DNA of 64,000 nt, taken from contig NW_003101681.1 of the NCBI RefSeq assembly GCF_000003855.2, positions 2,115,893-2,179,892 on the forward strand. Reading direction: 5' to 3'. Every line of letters starts with the position of its first letter. The stretch's first letter is position 1. Position numbers and translations under genes: made by a program. Positions 10,676 through 21,659 of the stretch are shown piece after piece. Source of the stretch: Blastomyces gilchristii SLH14081. Lineage: Eukaryota; Ascomycota; Eurotiomycetes; Onygenales; Ajellomycetaceae. A model generated the notes under the pieces. It saw only the letters and a program-made list of their open reading frames with translations. It was not told the origin of the DNA and searched no databases.

Positions 10676-13600
10676 TTATGCGGGCTTGTTCCAGAAGTCC
10701 AGGCTAGCCACTACATCTTCGCCCGCTTCGTCTTCATATGCATAAATAATCTGAGAAAATGTGCGTTAGCCAAATGGGTATCCTATACGAGGAAAAAAAA
10801 AAAAAAAAAAAAAAAAGAACCGTAGACATACCTCTCTCGTAGATGAATGCAACATCCGAATATTTCGTCCCGTCATGACATGGATTAGCTCACTGCTCTC
10901 AATGTGCCTGATTTCAATAAAGCTTGATTCGAAGGCGAGAATGTACGGGTACGATAACGCGAATGCCACCGGGTTCCCTTCCCAAGCTATTCTCCAGTCC
11001 GGTTGAGCTCTCCAGCCGTTGCGGTTGACAAAGAAGGAGAAGTCACTATAGTTGAGGAGGAACTCGCCGTTCATCCGTTCGATGTGGATGGGTTTTACGT
11101 TCTCTTTCCTAGCGACGAAATCGAGGGACGTATCTGCTTGGTCTAGGAGTGATTGTCTTTCAGTGGTTTCGAGACTGACAACCTCGAAGCCACGAGAACA
11201 ACCAACACAGAGCGTTGCTCGCAAGAAATGGACGGATGAAGATTCCGCAGGAATGTAAAATTCCTAGGAATAGAAGATTAGCAGGAAAAAATGTGGGAAA
11301 AGAATGATATAATATATTGAAATAAAGCTAACCTTGAAGGGTTTGAAGGCATCCTGGCCACTTTGGAACATCTTGCTCAACGGCTTTTTCTTTCCCTTCG
11401 CAAGATTCTCCACAGGTTCATACACCTTGATTGTCGTCGACAAGGCAGATGTCTTCACTGAGCAGACGAGGTGTCGCCCGAGCCCAATCCCAGACTTGAA
11501 GAAGTTCGTGTGTCCTTGGATTTTCTTTGGCCGACGCACCAACGGGTTCTGATTCTCACTGGTGTCCAGCGCTTCCATCGAATAGGAGCTCAGAGTCTTG
11601 TTGGCAAGCACCAAGAGTAACTGGTACTCTTCAAGGGCGTCGATTTGAGTCACACCGCTTGCGTCAAGGACGCGCCGTGGCTTAGCCGACTTGTCCTTTG
11701 GCCATCTCTCTGAAATGTATATGCCACTATCGGTGCCGTAGACCAATTTTCGCCCGCCATCTACATAGAATTCACACGAGTTAACAAGGGGATTTCCAAA
11801 TTATACAAACAAGAAAAAAATGAATGTGCTTACCAATAGGCACCAAACAGTTAACTCGATTAACAGAAGTGAAAAACTTCTCGCAAAGGATGGTCTTTGA
11901 GTAAAAGTTGCTATTCCTTTCCCTTAATTTTCGTTGCTGTTCCCCGACAAGCTCGATGAACTTCCTTCGCTGCGTCGAGGAAGTAGCATATAGAGTTTGA
12001 TCGTAGCCTCCCTTGCCGAGATGTCGGAACGTGATGGAAAAGCCGTCCTTGGAGGAAGTGGGGGTATTGCTGGTAGCCTTGGCACCCGAGATAAGGTTTC
12101 CAGAGGGTCGTTTTGCGAGGCCTAGTTTCGGGAGTACTTCTTCCATTTGGGTGATAACGAGAAGTTCAAGAGGGATAGGTTTTCTGTACACCCTGTATTC
12201 TTCTCGCTTATTGACTGCCTTAATCCTAACCAATAGAACTGCGTGGTCGAATAGATATGCAGTAACCTCAGCCGAGTCAGTTGGACCTTTTTTGAAAGCC
12301 ATCTTGGTCAACATCACTCGATTTTCCTCGGTGAGCTTCAAGTCAACATAGTCTCCAGGCGAAAATTTCAAGGCCATATTCAGTTGCACCAAGTTGAAAT
12401 GGTTCTCAGCTTTTCCACTCTCCGTGTTGACGCGGGAGAGGAAATCTCGAATAATAGCAATAGCTTTGGGGATATCCTTTTTGTCGGGATTATCATCCGC
12501 AGTGTTCTTCACAACTTGTTCCAAAAGCAGCGGATATCTTGCCAATCGAGTCGTAGGTTTGGTGAGGTACCCATTCAACTCGAGCTTTCTTGACTCCTTG
12601 AGACGTTCAGTCTCGTCAACGAACTTGGAAAATGCGGGATTCGATGCTCGTTCCTTTTCAAACTCGTATTTTCCGTACAGCTGATTAGCACCATATTTGA
12701 TGAAGGGATCGAAACGTGGTACAAATTGGAGAAAAATGTCTCCAACTGTCTTCACTATAATGGACTCCTTCTGTCTAGCATTCAGAGCTTCGCTCAATCT
12801 AGAGTTAACAGCCAAGACCTCCAAACAGTTTGAAAATACTGTTCGAATGAATTTTTCCCGGCGGTGTTCCGGAACCGGGGAAAGGTTAGTATTGTTGGCA
12901 GACCGCAAGGGCCTCATCCAGAAATCTCTCAAGTATTCCAAGTCTTTAACGAAATCACGTTCAGTATACATGATCTCGAAGATGACCTCCTGACGCTTCT
13001 TCTCCCGGTCATCAATGCTGTCAGCAACCTCTTTGGGAACCATATTGATCCAGAGTTTCTGGTCATCGTTGTCATCCTTGTCATGCAAGCTTCCCTTGGA
13101 CGCGGAGGATCTTAATCCAGGCTGAGGTTTAAGGTTCAACCGTGCCTGCTGCTCAAGTCGCCTTGGGCAGGCAATGGAATAGCATAATTTATCCCTCGTA
13201 CATGTTGGAGAGTAGCACTCTGTAAGTAGGGTAAAGACGCCGTTGACCTCGGAAACTGGATCTTCTTCGCCCATTGTTTCCTTAAACTGGTATAACTCTC
13301 CTGGAGCGTCTCTTAGCCGATGGTCGTAAGTGACATCGTGGAAGAATTTTTGAGCGTCCAACGCACGGCCAAGCAGCAAGGCCAAATTGCGGTCAGACGT
13401 TTTGATAATGTAGGATATCAAATCGACCGCTTCCGCCCCGGTGAAAGCGTTAGTGTATGCTAGATCATTTTTAAGCCGTTCTCCAACCGAGATCCTTTCT
13501 CTGAACACAGTAGCCACCCGGGAAAGCAAAGCAGGATAGACGAGAGGAGATCTACGATTATGATGTGGTGTGGGATGTGGTTGACTCGCCGGCTTAGGCA

Positions 13601-14570
13601 CGACGGAGTTGCCAGGTTGTAGGCTAGTAGTTCGTTCCGGGGTGACAGTGGATGCCATGGAAAATGTGCGAGAGTTGATCGATGTTTCACTCGGGCGTCT
13701 TATTCTAGCATGCGGATCTTGTCCATGAATCATCGGAGGAATAGGCTGTTCTAAAATGGGTTGCCCTGCAAGTGGTGGCTCTATCCGCTCTCTTTCCATA
13801 CCCGACTCTCGACGCCTACTTGGAACAATCCGTCCTGAGTTGATAGTCTGGGCATGATCGAAGTTCGACGTATAAGAACTCATGGACATGGAGCGTTCGT
13901 CGTCACGCCTTTCCGGAACAACCCGGCCTTGTGGAGTCATGGAACCTGGGTGGTGGTATGGCTGTTGTCGAAACGCGTTTGCCGACGTATGGTTGAAGTT
14001 ACTCGGGGGAGGAGGTTGATGATACATAGGGGGGCCACCCATTCGAGCCAAGGAACGAGATCTGTATTGATCCGAGTTCAGTGCTGGGGGGGGAAGAGGC
14101 CTGCCAGGAACTTTGTTTGGGTAAGGTGGTTGCATTGGGCTGGGCCTTGAGTCCAGGCGTTGGGGCTGAGGGTATTGGGGGCGGCCCGGGTAAGGGCGAG
14201 GAAGGTTCTGAGGCGGTGGTTGAGAATGATGATAAGGCCCATTTGGCTGCCACTGTGGAGGAGGGCGGTGGTTGTTATATTCATTTGGGGGAGGTCCGTA
14301 TCCGTTGGCAGACTGACGCATATGTGACGGCGGCGCCGGCGAAGGAGCGACTCGAGGATGCATATAGGGATCGCCCGCCGTATGAGAGGACATGGTGCGT
14401 GCGCGGTCTTGAACGAAGGGAGGAGTTTGCGAAGTCATTGTCTGCGCACGGCCAGTCGGGGTCGCGCCGAAAATCTCAGAGTAAGCGGCGTCTCGCTGAA
14501 AAGAGGACGCATGCCCATACTGGGGGGGTGGTCGGTAATTGCGACCTTGCTGAGCACCTAAATCCGCCAT
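10676..14570 (-). CDS. rom2: Rho1 guanine nucleotide exchange factor (Rom2-type: DEP, DH, PH, CNH)
   Basis: Four exons on the minus strand: 14570-11834, 11760-11333, 11263-10832, 10750-10676, giving about 1223 residues. The N-terminal third is Pro/Gln/Ser-rich and disordered. A DEP domain follows at about 343-440, then a RhoGEF/DH domain at about 520-715 (RQEVIFEIMYTERDFVKDL; YLTKPTTRLARYPLLLE is the conserved helix H8-type signature). A PH domain spans about 737-880, and a citron-homology (CNH) domain fills the rest (VYGTDSGIYIS; LCVGCSRGFEVVSLET). The architecture is diagnostic of Rom1/Rom2, which activates Rho1 for glucan synthase and the cell-wall integrity MAP kinase pathway at the plasma membrane. 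The start was set at 14570 (MADLGAQQ) because the frame further upstream offers no ATG. The last intron carries a T24 tract (minus strand). Divergent from vma3. Confidence 0.93.
10793..10816. repeat. Poly(A)24 on plus strand (T24 in rom2 last intron)
   Basis: Uninterrupted 24-base homopolymer inside the 81-bp last intron of rom2. On the gene's own strand it is a long T tract beginning about 15 nt from the 5' splice site. Confidence 0.85.
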
Positions 14571-15531
14571 GATCGAAGTACTACCAATACCTGGTACCCT
14601 AAGCGAGGGATGCAACAGACACGGCTATGACAGAGACAATGACAACAGAGAAAGAGAGAGCCAAGGAACGGATAGTACGGTACGGGGGAACGATTAAATT
14701 TGGGTATATTGCGTTTGACACGGTAATCGGTTTAGGTTGAGGGAGTCTCTCCCAGGTCATATACCGGAGTTAGACAGAGATCGAAGAAAGAATCTATAGA
14801 TATTACTTTGGGTGGTTTGGGGGGTGGCAAGCGGCGGAGATGAGGGAGATGAGGAAGGGTGGGACGCAACAATCGCAGCGAAGAACCGAGAGGGTCATAG
14901 CCCACACACCCTCATGGCTGGCTGGCGAACAGTGGAGGTGAAAGAATGACGCGGCTCACAGAGCAATTACTAGAGATCCAACACAGCGACAGGAGAGGGT
15001 AGAGGGGCGGGGAGGGGGAGGGGGAGGAAGATATGCGAAGTCACCGGCCTCGAGGGAGTGAGGAGGAGGAGGATGGAAAGTGGAACGGATGATGGAGTGT
15101 CGTCGACGGGGCAGATGGTTAGGTACGTGCAGTTAGGCCCGCCAAGCCTCGCCCGCCAAGCCCAACCTTGGAAGCCACCCGCATTAGACTCGATTAGGCG
15201 TTGAAAGATTACGGTATGGGTATGGGGGGGGGGGGGCTGGTATTGTGCTCGATATCAAGGCGTATTGGCCATTCATTACTCTACGGTACAGCCACAGTGG
15301 GCGCTGTTTTCCGCCGTACATAGAGCTATTGTATGTACACGGCTTGAGACAACTTGTGCTACAGCGTATGTCATATCATATCCCTCTACAACAACCCCAG
15401 CATATTCTCTTTTCTTTAACATATACCAGAACCGCCATAAGAATCTCGCGTTTTTTTTCTTGTTTTCATACAAGAGCCCATTCGCTCCTCTAGCCTAGTA
15501 GTACCCAGTGCTATCCAATCTACGACTCAAA
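14571..15531. other. Divergent promoter region, rom2 / vma3
   Basis: Shared upstream region of about 960 bp. Purine-rich on the plus strand at 14990-15085, which is pyrimidine-rich in the rom2 direction. It has a G13 run at 15224-15236 and repeated CCCGCCAAGCC-like words at 15138-15165. No gene seen. Confidence 0.6.
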
Positions 15532-16562
15532 ATGGCGGATAGTGAACTGGCACCCAAGTTTGCGCCCTTCTTCGGAATGGTAAGTTATATCTATCTATAT
15601 CATTTATGCCCATACGGCCATTGGCGTAATATCTACTCTTCCAGCTAACCCATTCTCCCCATATATAGGCAGGCATCGCTTCGGCTGTGAGTTGCTCTCC
15701 ACCCACCTTTTCGACCCTTCCCCGCGATAATAGCTGACGATAACTTTCTCAGATGATATTTGGATGTACGTTTGTTACGACCACAGCCTATCGGATACCC
15801 CATTCGCACGCACGAGCAAAAGTTCACACAAAACTCATACACATCTACAGCACTAGGAGCAGCATATGGAACCGCCAAATCCGGCATTGGCATCGCCGGT
15901 GTCGGAACCTTTCGATCAGATCTGATTATGAAGGCAGGTCTTACCTATGATACATATTTCGATTTTTGGTCGGGCATGTTACGTCCATTCTTATACTGAC
16001 AGATGAGGTGTGGGGCAGTCATTAATTCCCGTGGTCATGGCGGGTATCATCGCGGTTTACGGCTTGGTCATTGCAGTGCTTATAGCGGGCGACCTGGGCC
16101 CTCCACCCCAAAAGACCTACAGTTTATACACGTACGCCGCACACTTACAATATATATCCGCTTCATGCTGACCTATTTACTTTTGATAGCGGTTTCATGC
16201 ACCTCGCAGCGGGATTATCAGTCGGTCTCGCAGGACTTGCGGCTGGCTACACTATTGGCATTGTCGGCGACGTGGTTAGTTATGAAAGTCCCGGGGCGAT
16301 CATCGCCTCCCTTCCTGAACATAATTGAGTATGATTGTATAATTAACTATCTATCTTTTTTTCTCACAGGGTGTGCGATCTTATATGCAGCAGTCACGCG
16401 TGTTCGTGGGGATGGTGTTGATATTGATTTTTGGTGAAGTGTTGGGTTTATACGGGTATGGATAGTTCCCTTCATGCGTATTCCGTTGAACCGTGCTTGA
16501 TAGCTAACTATTCTGATACAAATAGCTTGATCGTCGCACTGATCTTAAATTCAAAGAGTTAG
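15532..16562 (+). CDS. vma3: V-type H+-ATPase 16 kDa proteolipid subunit c
   Basis: Eight exons: 15532-15579, 15669-15686, 15753-15765, 15851-15933, 16019-16131, 16190-16274, 16370-16455, 16526-16562. They sum to exactly 160 codons plus stop, the size of yeast Vma3. Four transmembrane helices fit the proteolipid: APFFGMAGIASAMIFGSLGAAYG, then [39 protein letters not shown], and [20 protein letters not shown], which holds the proton-carrying Glu in the fourth helix. It forms the c-ring of the Vo sector in vacuolar and endosomal membranes. Exons 2 and 3 are only 18 and 13 nt. The intron after LIMK begins GCAGGT, not GT, and is best read as a GC-AG intron because this gives the conserved join IMK-SLIPV. 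Confidence 0.93.
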
Positions 16563-17441
16563 AGGGATGAAATCATGTATTTTACGCATTTGTTGTATAT
16601 TTCAGGGATCGGAGCATATTTTTGTTAGCCATTGATTGTCGGGGAATTGCTCTACGATAGCTACTGTTTTGCCACATTTTATAGATACACAACTACTGTC
16701 CCGTTTGAGCTGCGCTATAGGGGAACCTTTGTGGTGGGAATCTGGGATATACAAGGTCTATTTCATTTGTCGCCTTTGCCATTGATAGGGAAGGGAATGT
16801 CCCGATCTGTTGAAGTTAGATTGGGTTCTTCAACCCCAGCCATTTGCAGATTTGCAGGCATGATTTATTCCTAGCATAATCTGTAGACAATATGACTACA
16901 GATGTCTGAACTACCATCTCCAATGATACAAAAATAAGACGTACAGAGGGCATTCCATTACTCTCTCTGGTCTTCTAGTTGAACTTGCTCCCAAACCCTA
17001 TTATGTGTCGGTGTACTATTTTCTACTCTCTGGCCCAGCCGCGGATTCTTGGCACCGGCTGCTCTCGCCGCCTGTCTACGTCAGACACCCGCAGCAGTGT
17101 GTGTCCCGCAACCGGGCAGCTCTATGGATACACCTCACCCTTCTATACGCTCATTCCTCCCAACCTTTAACCTTCCACGTTATGCCCCACCTACATCTCA
17201 CCTCATATCTCAGTTCGCCCTTGTCCCCTACCGCAGTCCCCCAAGTCAATGGCGGCCCTACCTCCAGCTAGTCCGTTACGCCACTCTTTCCAGCCTCTAT
17301 CGCCAATTTGAGTTACATGCACTGCCATCGCCCCTCCATCTCCCCTCCCCTGCGCTGCCGGCTCATTGAAAAGAAGACGAAAACAAAGAAGAGGACGTCA
17401 GACTATAGCGGCCAAGGACATGATCTCTCCCTGTTCCTGAG
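16563..17441. other. Spacer and probable 5' leader upstream of pkaC2
   Basis: About 880 bp between two genes in the same direction. The last 450 bp are C/T-rich with several upstream ATGs and short open frames, consistent with a long 5' leader of the kinase gene. Nothing recognisable as protein. Confidence 0.5.
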
Positions 17442-19011
17442 ATGGCCGCGGAAATGCTTCATGAGCAGCAGCAGCAGCAGCAGCAGCAGCAGGCGGCCCC
17501 GCAAAGGACGCACCAGCAGTCAGATATCGCCATCGACGTAGCCGCCGCCGCCGCCGAAAAGTCCTCGCAGCGCAACATTCTTGAGATTCCGACCAAAAAA
17601 ACACCACTGCAACCTTGTGTCCCGGGGCCTCCGGCCTCCCGCCCGCGAACCCCGCCGGACATCGTTGAGAATCGGGAGAAGAGTAGACTGGATATACCAT
17701 CTAGCGCGCTGAGTGTGAATGACTTCGAGCTGCTGAAGACGCTGGGTACAGGTAAGCAGGGAGCGCAGGATTCACATTTTAGCGTTAAAATTAGCATAAG
17801 CAATGAGCTTTGGCTTGGTGTAAGGCTGGTGCAGGGTTGGCTTTGGTGGGCAGGTGGACAGTCTGTCTTGTGTCAGGGGAGATAAATATGATAATTAACA
17901 TACATACATTCGAAATAGGTACATTTGCGCGAGTTTGGCTGGTTCGCCTTCTGAAATATAGAGACCTTGAAAAGAGACCATTTGCGCTTAAGGTTCTTCA
18001 TAAAGCGGACGGTATGTGCATGTATATTCCTCCACTTCATCACGTATAAGCTGTTTAATTCTTACAATGTGTTCGGCCTTCAGTTATCAAACTGAAACAG
18101 GTTGAGCATGTCCGGAATGAGATCAAAACCCTAGCTGCTGTTGCTGGTCACCCTTTCATTACTACCCTAATCGCTACGTTCACCGACGATCTGAGCTTGT
18201 ATATGTTGGTGCGTTAATTATTTTTACTTCCCCTGTGGCGAATCTGTTGCATTGTACATGTACATACATCTACTTACCAGGTATTCAGCTCGAATATTGC
18301 CCAGGCGGAGAGATCTTTACATTCTTACGACGCGCGCGGAGGTTTACTGAGCCGACTGCTCAATTTTACGCTGCAGAAATCGTTTTAATTCTTGAATTTC
18401 TCCACGACGTCCATGGTGTCGCCTACCGCGACCTCAAGCCAGAAAACATCCTACTTGACGCAGATGGCCACCTCAAACTCGTTGATTTCGGTTTTGCGAA
18501 GGAGATATGGAGCAGGGAAACATACACCCTCTGCGGCACGCCAGAGTACCTAGCTCCAGAGGTCATCCACAACAGCGGCCACGGCCTAGCCGTTGACTGG
18601 TGGGCTCTGGGCGTGCTGATATACGAGTTTATAGTTGGACAACCGCCATTCTGGGACCCAAATCCCATGCGCATATATGAGCAGATTGTCGAGGGACGAC
18701 TACGGTTTCCTGCAAACATGCCCCCAGCTGCGCAGGATATTGTATCCCAACTATGCAAAACCAACCCCTCCGAGCGCCTTGGTCACATACGGGGGGGATC
18801 CGCCAGAGTGAAGCAGCATCCGTTTTTTAAGGGGGTTAATTGGGATGATATTTACCACCGGCGAATGAAGGGGCCCATAGTTCCGCGCGTGGATTCACCG
18901 ACGGATGCGGGCAATTTCGAGGACTACCCAGACCCGCCAGACCCATCGCAGCTTACTCCGTATACGAAGGAGATGAGAGACTCGCATGAGGATATGTTCA
19001 AGAATTTCTAA
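17442..19011 (+). CDS. pkaC2: cAMP-dependent protein kinase catalytic subunit, class II (PkaC2/PkaB type)
   Basis: Four exons: 17442-17751, 17919-18011, 18084-18208, 18289-19011, giving 416 residues. The N-terminus is disordered with Q9 and alanine runs. The kinase domain covers about residues 90-370: glycine loop LGTGTFARV (third glycine replaced by Ala), catalytic Lys in FALKVLHK, YRDLKPEN, DFGFAK, and activation loop TYTLCGTPEYLAPE with the PDK1-site Thr. It ends in FKNF, the free-carboxyl FxxF motif typical of PKA rather than PKB or S6K. Family knowledge: filamentous ascomycetes carry a main PkaC1 and a minor PkaC2 with overlapping or opposing roles; divergence of the loop and tail favours PkaC2. 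The acceptor at 18288 was chosen over the one at 18280 because only it keeps LEYCPGGE in frame. Confidence 0.88.
17466..17492 (+). repeat. (CAG)9 coding microsatellite
   Basis: Nine CAG units encoding the Q9 tract near the N-terminus of the PKA catalytic subunit. An uninterrupted codon repeat of this kind is prone to length polymorphism. Confidence 0.9.
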
Positions 19012-19544
19012 TATAGACAATAATTGGACCATTTCGCGGGCGCCGCTCCATACAGCCAGCTGGGGATTTTGGCCAAGCCTGGGTGGTTCCCCGGATTGGT
19101 AGATAAACCCTAGATCGCACCCATCGTTTGTTTTCTACCCCTTTCTCCCGATTCCATACTGGAGTACCTGTGGGGAACTACTCATACTCAGATCCATCCT
19201 CTACCCTTCCCCTCCCCCTTCTCTCCTCGTCTAATAGTTTGGCCCTCTCTATGCATCCTCGGTTTGCAAATCAGACGTCTAGGATAGATATAAGATATAT
19301 ATCCAACCGTATTCCCTCCCCTCCAACGTCCTAACTGTATAGCTGTCGATACGCCCATGATACTACTACACTACACCATACATACTTCATTTTTTTATAC
19401 CCCCTTTACTCTTGGCCTGATTTGGTTCCAAGTTCTTGCAATCCATTATCCCCCGCTCCCCGGACCATGCATACCACGTACCAACCATATATCACCCATC
19501 TATCTATGTAACAATCTACCTATACCGATCCATTGAATTATCAC

Positions 19545-19565
19545 CACACACACACACACACACAC
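19545..19565. repeat. (CA)n microsatellite
   Basis: About ten CA dinucleotides downstream of pkaC2. Confidence 0.85.
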
Positions 19566-20024
19566 CCTTTGTTAATATCCATCATCCCTATCCCCCACGA
19601 ACCAAGAAATCTACAACCTTTTATTTAACTCAGGCATACCATAATATATAATTTTTTTTTAAGGGGGGCCGTCCTTACGTCTTATGTCCGCTTTATTTCC
19701 ATTTCCATTTCCATTTTTCCGCCCCTTTTACTTTTCTATAATTTAGTGGTTGTGCCTAAGGAGGACGGACACTGGCACTGGGGAGGGACCAAAAAGAGCT
19801 CGCGTATCATCACCACCAACCAACCAGCACGGTGGACTTCCGGGCTCAGGACTCACTAAACTGGGGGGTTAGGTAAAGGAGCTGCTGGGCTCGAACCCAT
19901 CATCGTGGCGAGGAATATATAAACTATATAAACTATATACATATACATATATATATTATGTTATAAGTTATCAGAGAAAGAGATTAATATCTACACCGTT
20001 GTTCCCGGTTTTCGTTTTCGTCTC

Positions 20025-20065
20025 GTTCCGTTCAGTTCAGTTCAGTTCCGTTCCGTTCCGTTCCT
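20025..20065. repeat. TTCNG pentanucleotide array
   Basis: Consecutive pentamers: TTCCG or TTCAG units, about eight copies, with block-wise variants (three TTCAG then four TTCCG). Confidence 0.8.
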
Positions 20066-20483
20066 TCCTCTCCTCCTCCCCCTTCCCCCCCCTCCCCCGC
20101 CCCAAAAAAAACATACCAATTACCAACAAATAGAACCCTTTTCCCATGATTAAATTCACGACTTCCTTCCAAGGTTTACTTACTTTACCCCTTACCTCCC
20201 GCTTCAACTTCCTCCACGCTCCCGAGGAGCCATGCTCAACCCAACAACCATCCATCACACCAATCTATGTATGTCTGTTCTAATGTATTTACATATATAC
20301 ACTTTTTACACCGTAGAGCCAAACATATATTTAAGATTGATTTATTGATTTATTTAGTTTTTGTCTCTTTTTTATCTTTTATCTATTTAATGTCACAAGG
20401 ACCCCCTCCCCTCCCCCTCCATCCTCTCTTCTTTCTTTCTCCCCACTGAAATGACCTAACGAAACAACACAACTACAACCAAC

Positions 20484-20527
20484 AAAAAAAAAAAAAATAA
20501 ATAAATAAATAAATAAATAAAATAAAA
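20484..20527. repeat. Poly(A)-(AAAT)n tract
   Basis: A 13-A run continues into about seven TAAA units. Simple low-complexity sequence in the convergent spacer. Confidence 0.85.
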
Positions 20528-20692
20528 ATAGTAAAAATAAAAATTCGATCGAGGAAACCCAACGCGATGAACACCCAAAACACCTTCTTTTAGTTAGTAA
20601 AACCCAAACCAAAGCCCAAAGCTCTCAAGGAAGGAGGAAATGAGATGAAATGAAATAAGGGGGTACGTCGAACGTCCGTGGGGAAGATATTA

Positions 20693-20724
20693 CATATAGG
20701 AGTATAGGAGTATAGGAGTATAGG
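20693..20724. repeat. Octamer tandem repeat (AGTATAGG)n
   Basis: Four nearly perfect 8-bp units; the last one degenerates. Confidence 0.85.
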
Positions 20725-21408
20725 AATACAAGCGTGTGTGAAAAAGGTAAGGTTTTATCACTTCGTTTTCGTTTGGGTATTGAGTCGTGAGTTATAGTGG
20801 GTAACGCGTAGTTAGAGACGTAGTAGTAAGTAACGTAAGTAGAGAAGGAAGGAAGCAATGGCGATTCGCGTAGATTGTATACGTCTTTGGAGGGAAGTAT
20901 GGGACATAAAGGGGGTGTGGGGTGGCTTGGTGAGTTTGTGGTGTTGATGCATAGCTTTTTTTTGTAAGAGAGTCTTACTCTGCGCGGAACTATGGGGAGG
21001 TCGGGGGTTGGGATTCAATTATCTTCTCGGTAGATATCGTACGTATCCCCCCGTTAAAAGAAGGCCGCGGGTGCTCCGATTGCCTGCCTGGCTGCCTTGG
21101 CTGCTAGACTGGTACAGCTGGGCATGAATCTCCCGTCCGCCTTTATTATTTTCATAAACATCAGAGGTAAAAAAAGCAGCGGTGCGGCCGTGCCGTGCAG
21201 TACGGTCGGTGGTGCTGCCGAATGAATTGCTGATTATCATATCATATCATGTCTTTTGGCTGACTGGCTGTCTAGCTGCTGTCATGTTGTGTGTGGTTTG
21301 TTTTCTACTTCCCCCTTTTCCCTCTGTTCCTGCGTATGATTGCGGCATACATGTATAACTAGAGTTGTACCGGGAGGGGGGTCCCTGGGTGGCGTTATAG
21401 CCCATTAC

Positions 21409-21428
21409 ATATATATATATATATATAT
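21409..21428. repeat. (TA)n microsatellite
   Basis: About ten AT dinucleotides, about 230 bp beyond the stop codon of the mannosyltransferase-like gene, in its likely 3' flank. Confidence 0.85.
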
Positions 21429-21659
21429 ACATGTTGGCGGTGAAAAGGGATTTAGTTTTTTCCAATCTATTTTCCAGTTCCCCATGTCTCAATTGGAGAA
21501 GGCCTGGGGTTTCTACCAGCGGGTTTCGTTCGCTCGGTCCGTGGGTAAGACAGATAGATTAGTTGGAAATGAACAACTTTGGTTTCGGTGGAAAGGTTTT
21601 TGTTCGGTACATTGTTTTTTTTCCTTTTTGTTGAAAAAAAATGGCCATTGTAATTTTTG

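Larger units (their letters stand above)
19012..21659. other. Convergent microsatellite-rich spacer, pkaC2 / och1-like
   Basis: 2.65 kb with no supported gene. In order it holds a (CA)n run (about 19545-19565), TTTCCA hexamers (19693-19720), TTCAG/TTCCG pentamers (about 20025-20065), an A tract joined to (AAAT)n (20484-20527), an AGTATAGG octamer array (20693-20724) and (TA)n (21409-21428). Polymers change strand bias around 20.5 kb. Confidence 0.6.

Noticed and set aside
15938..15939. GT donor in place of the GC donor in the fourth vma3 intron
   Set aside because: With the conserved acceptor it shifts the frame; with the alternative acceptor at 16007 it inserts five residues into an invariant helix boundary.
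19880..19905. tRNA T-arm-like sequence on the minus strand (GGGTTCGAGCCC)
   Set aside because: The 7-base loop with a paired stem fits a T-arm, but the expected 5' acceptor, D-arm and anticodon region falls in (TA)-rich sequence that cannot fold as a tRNA.
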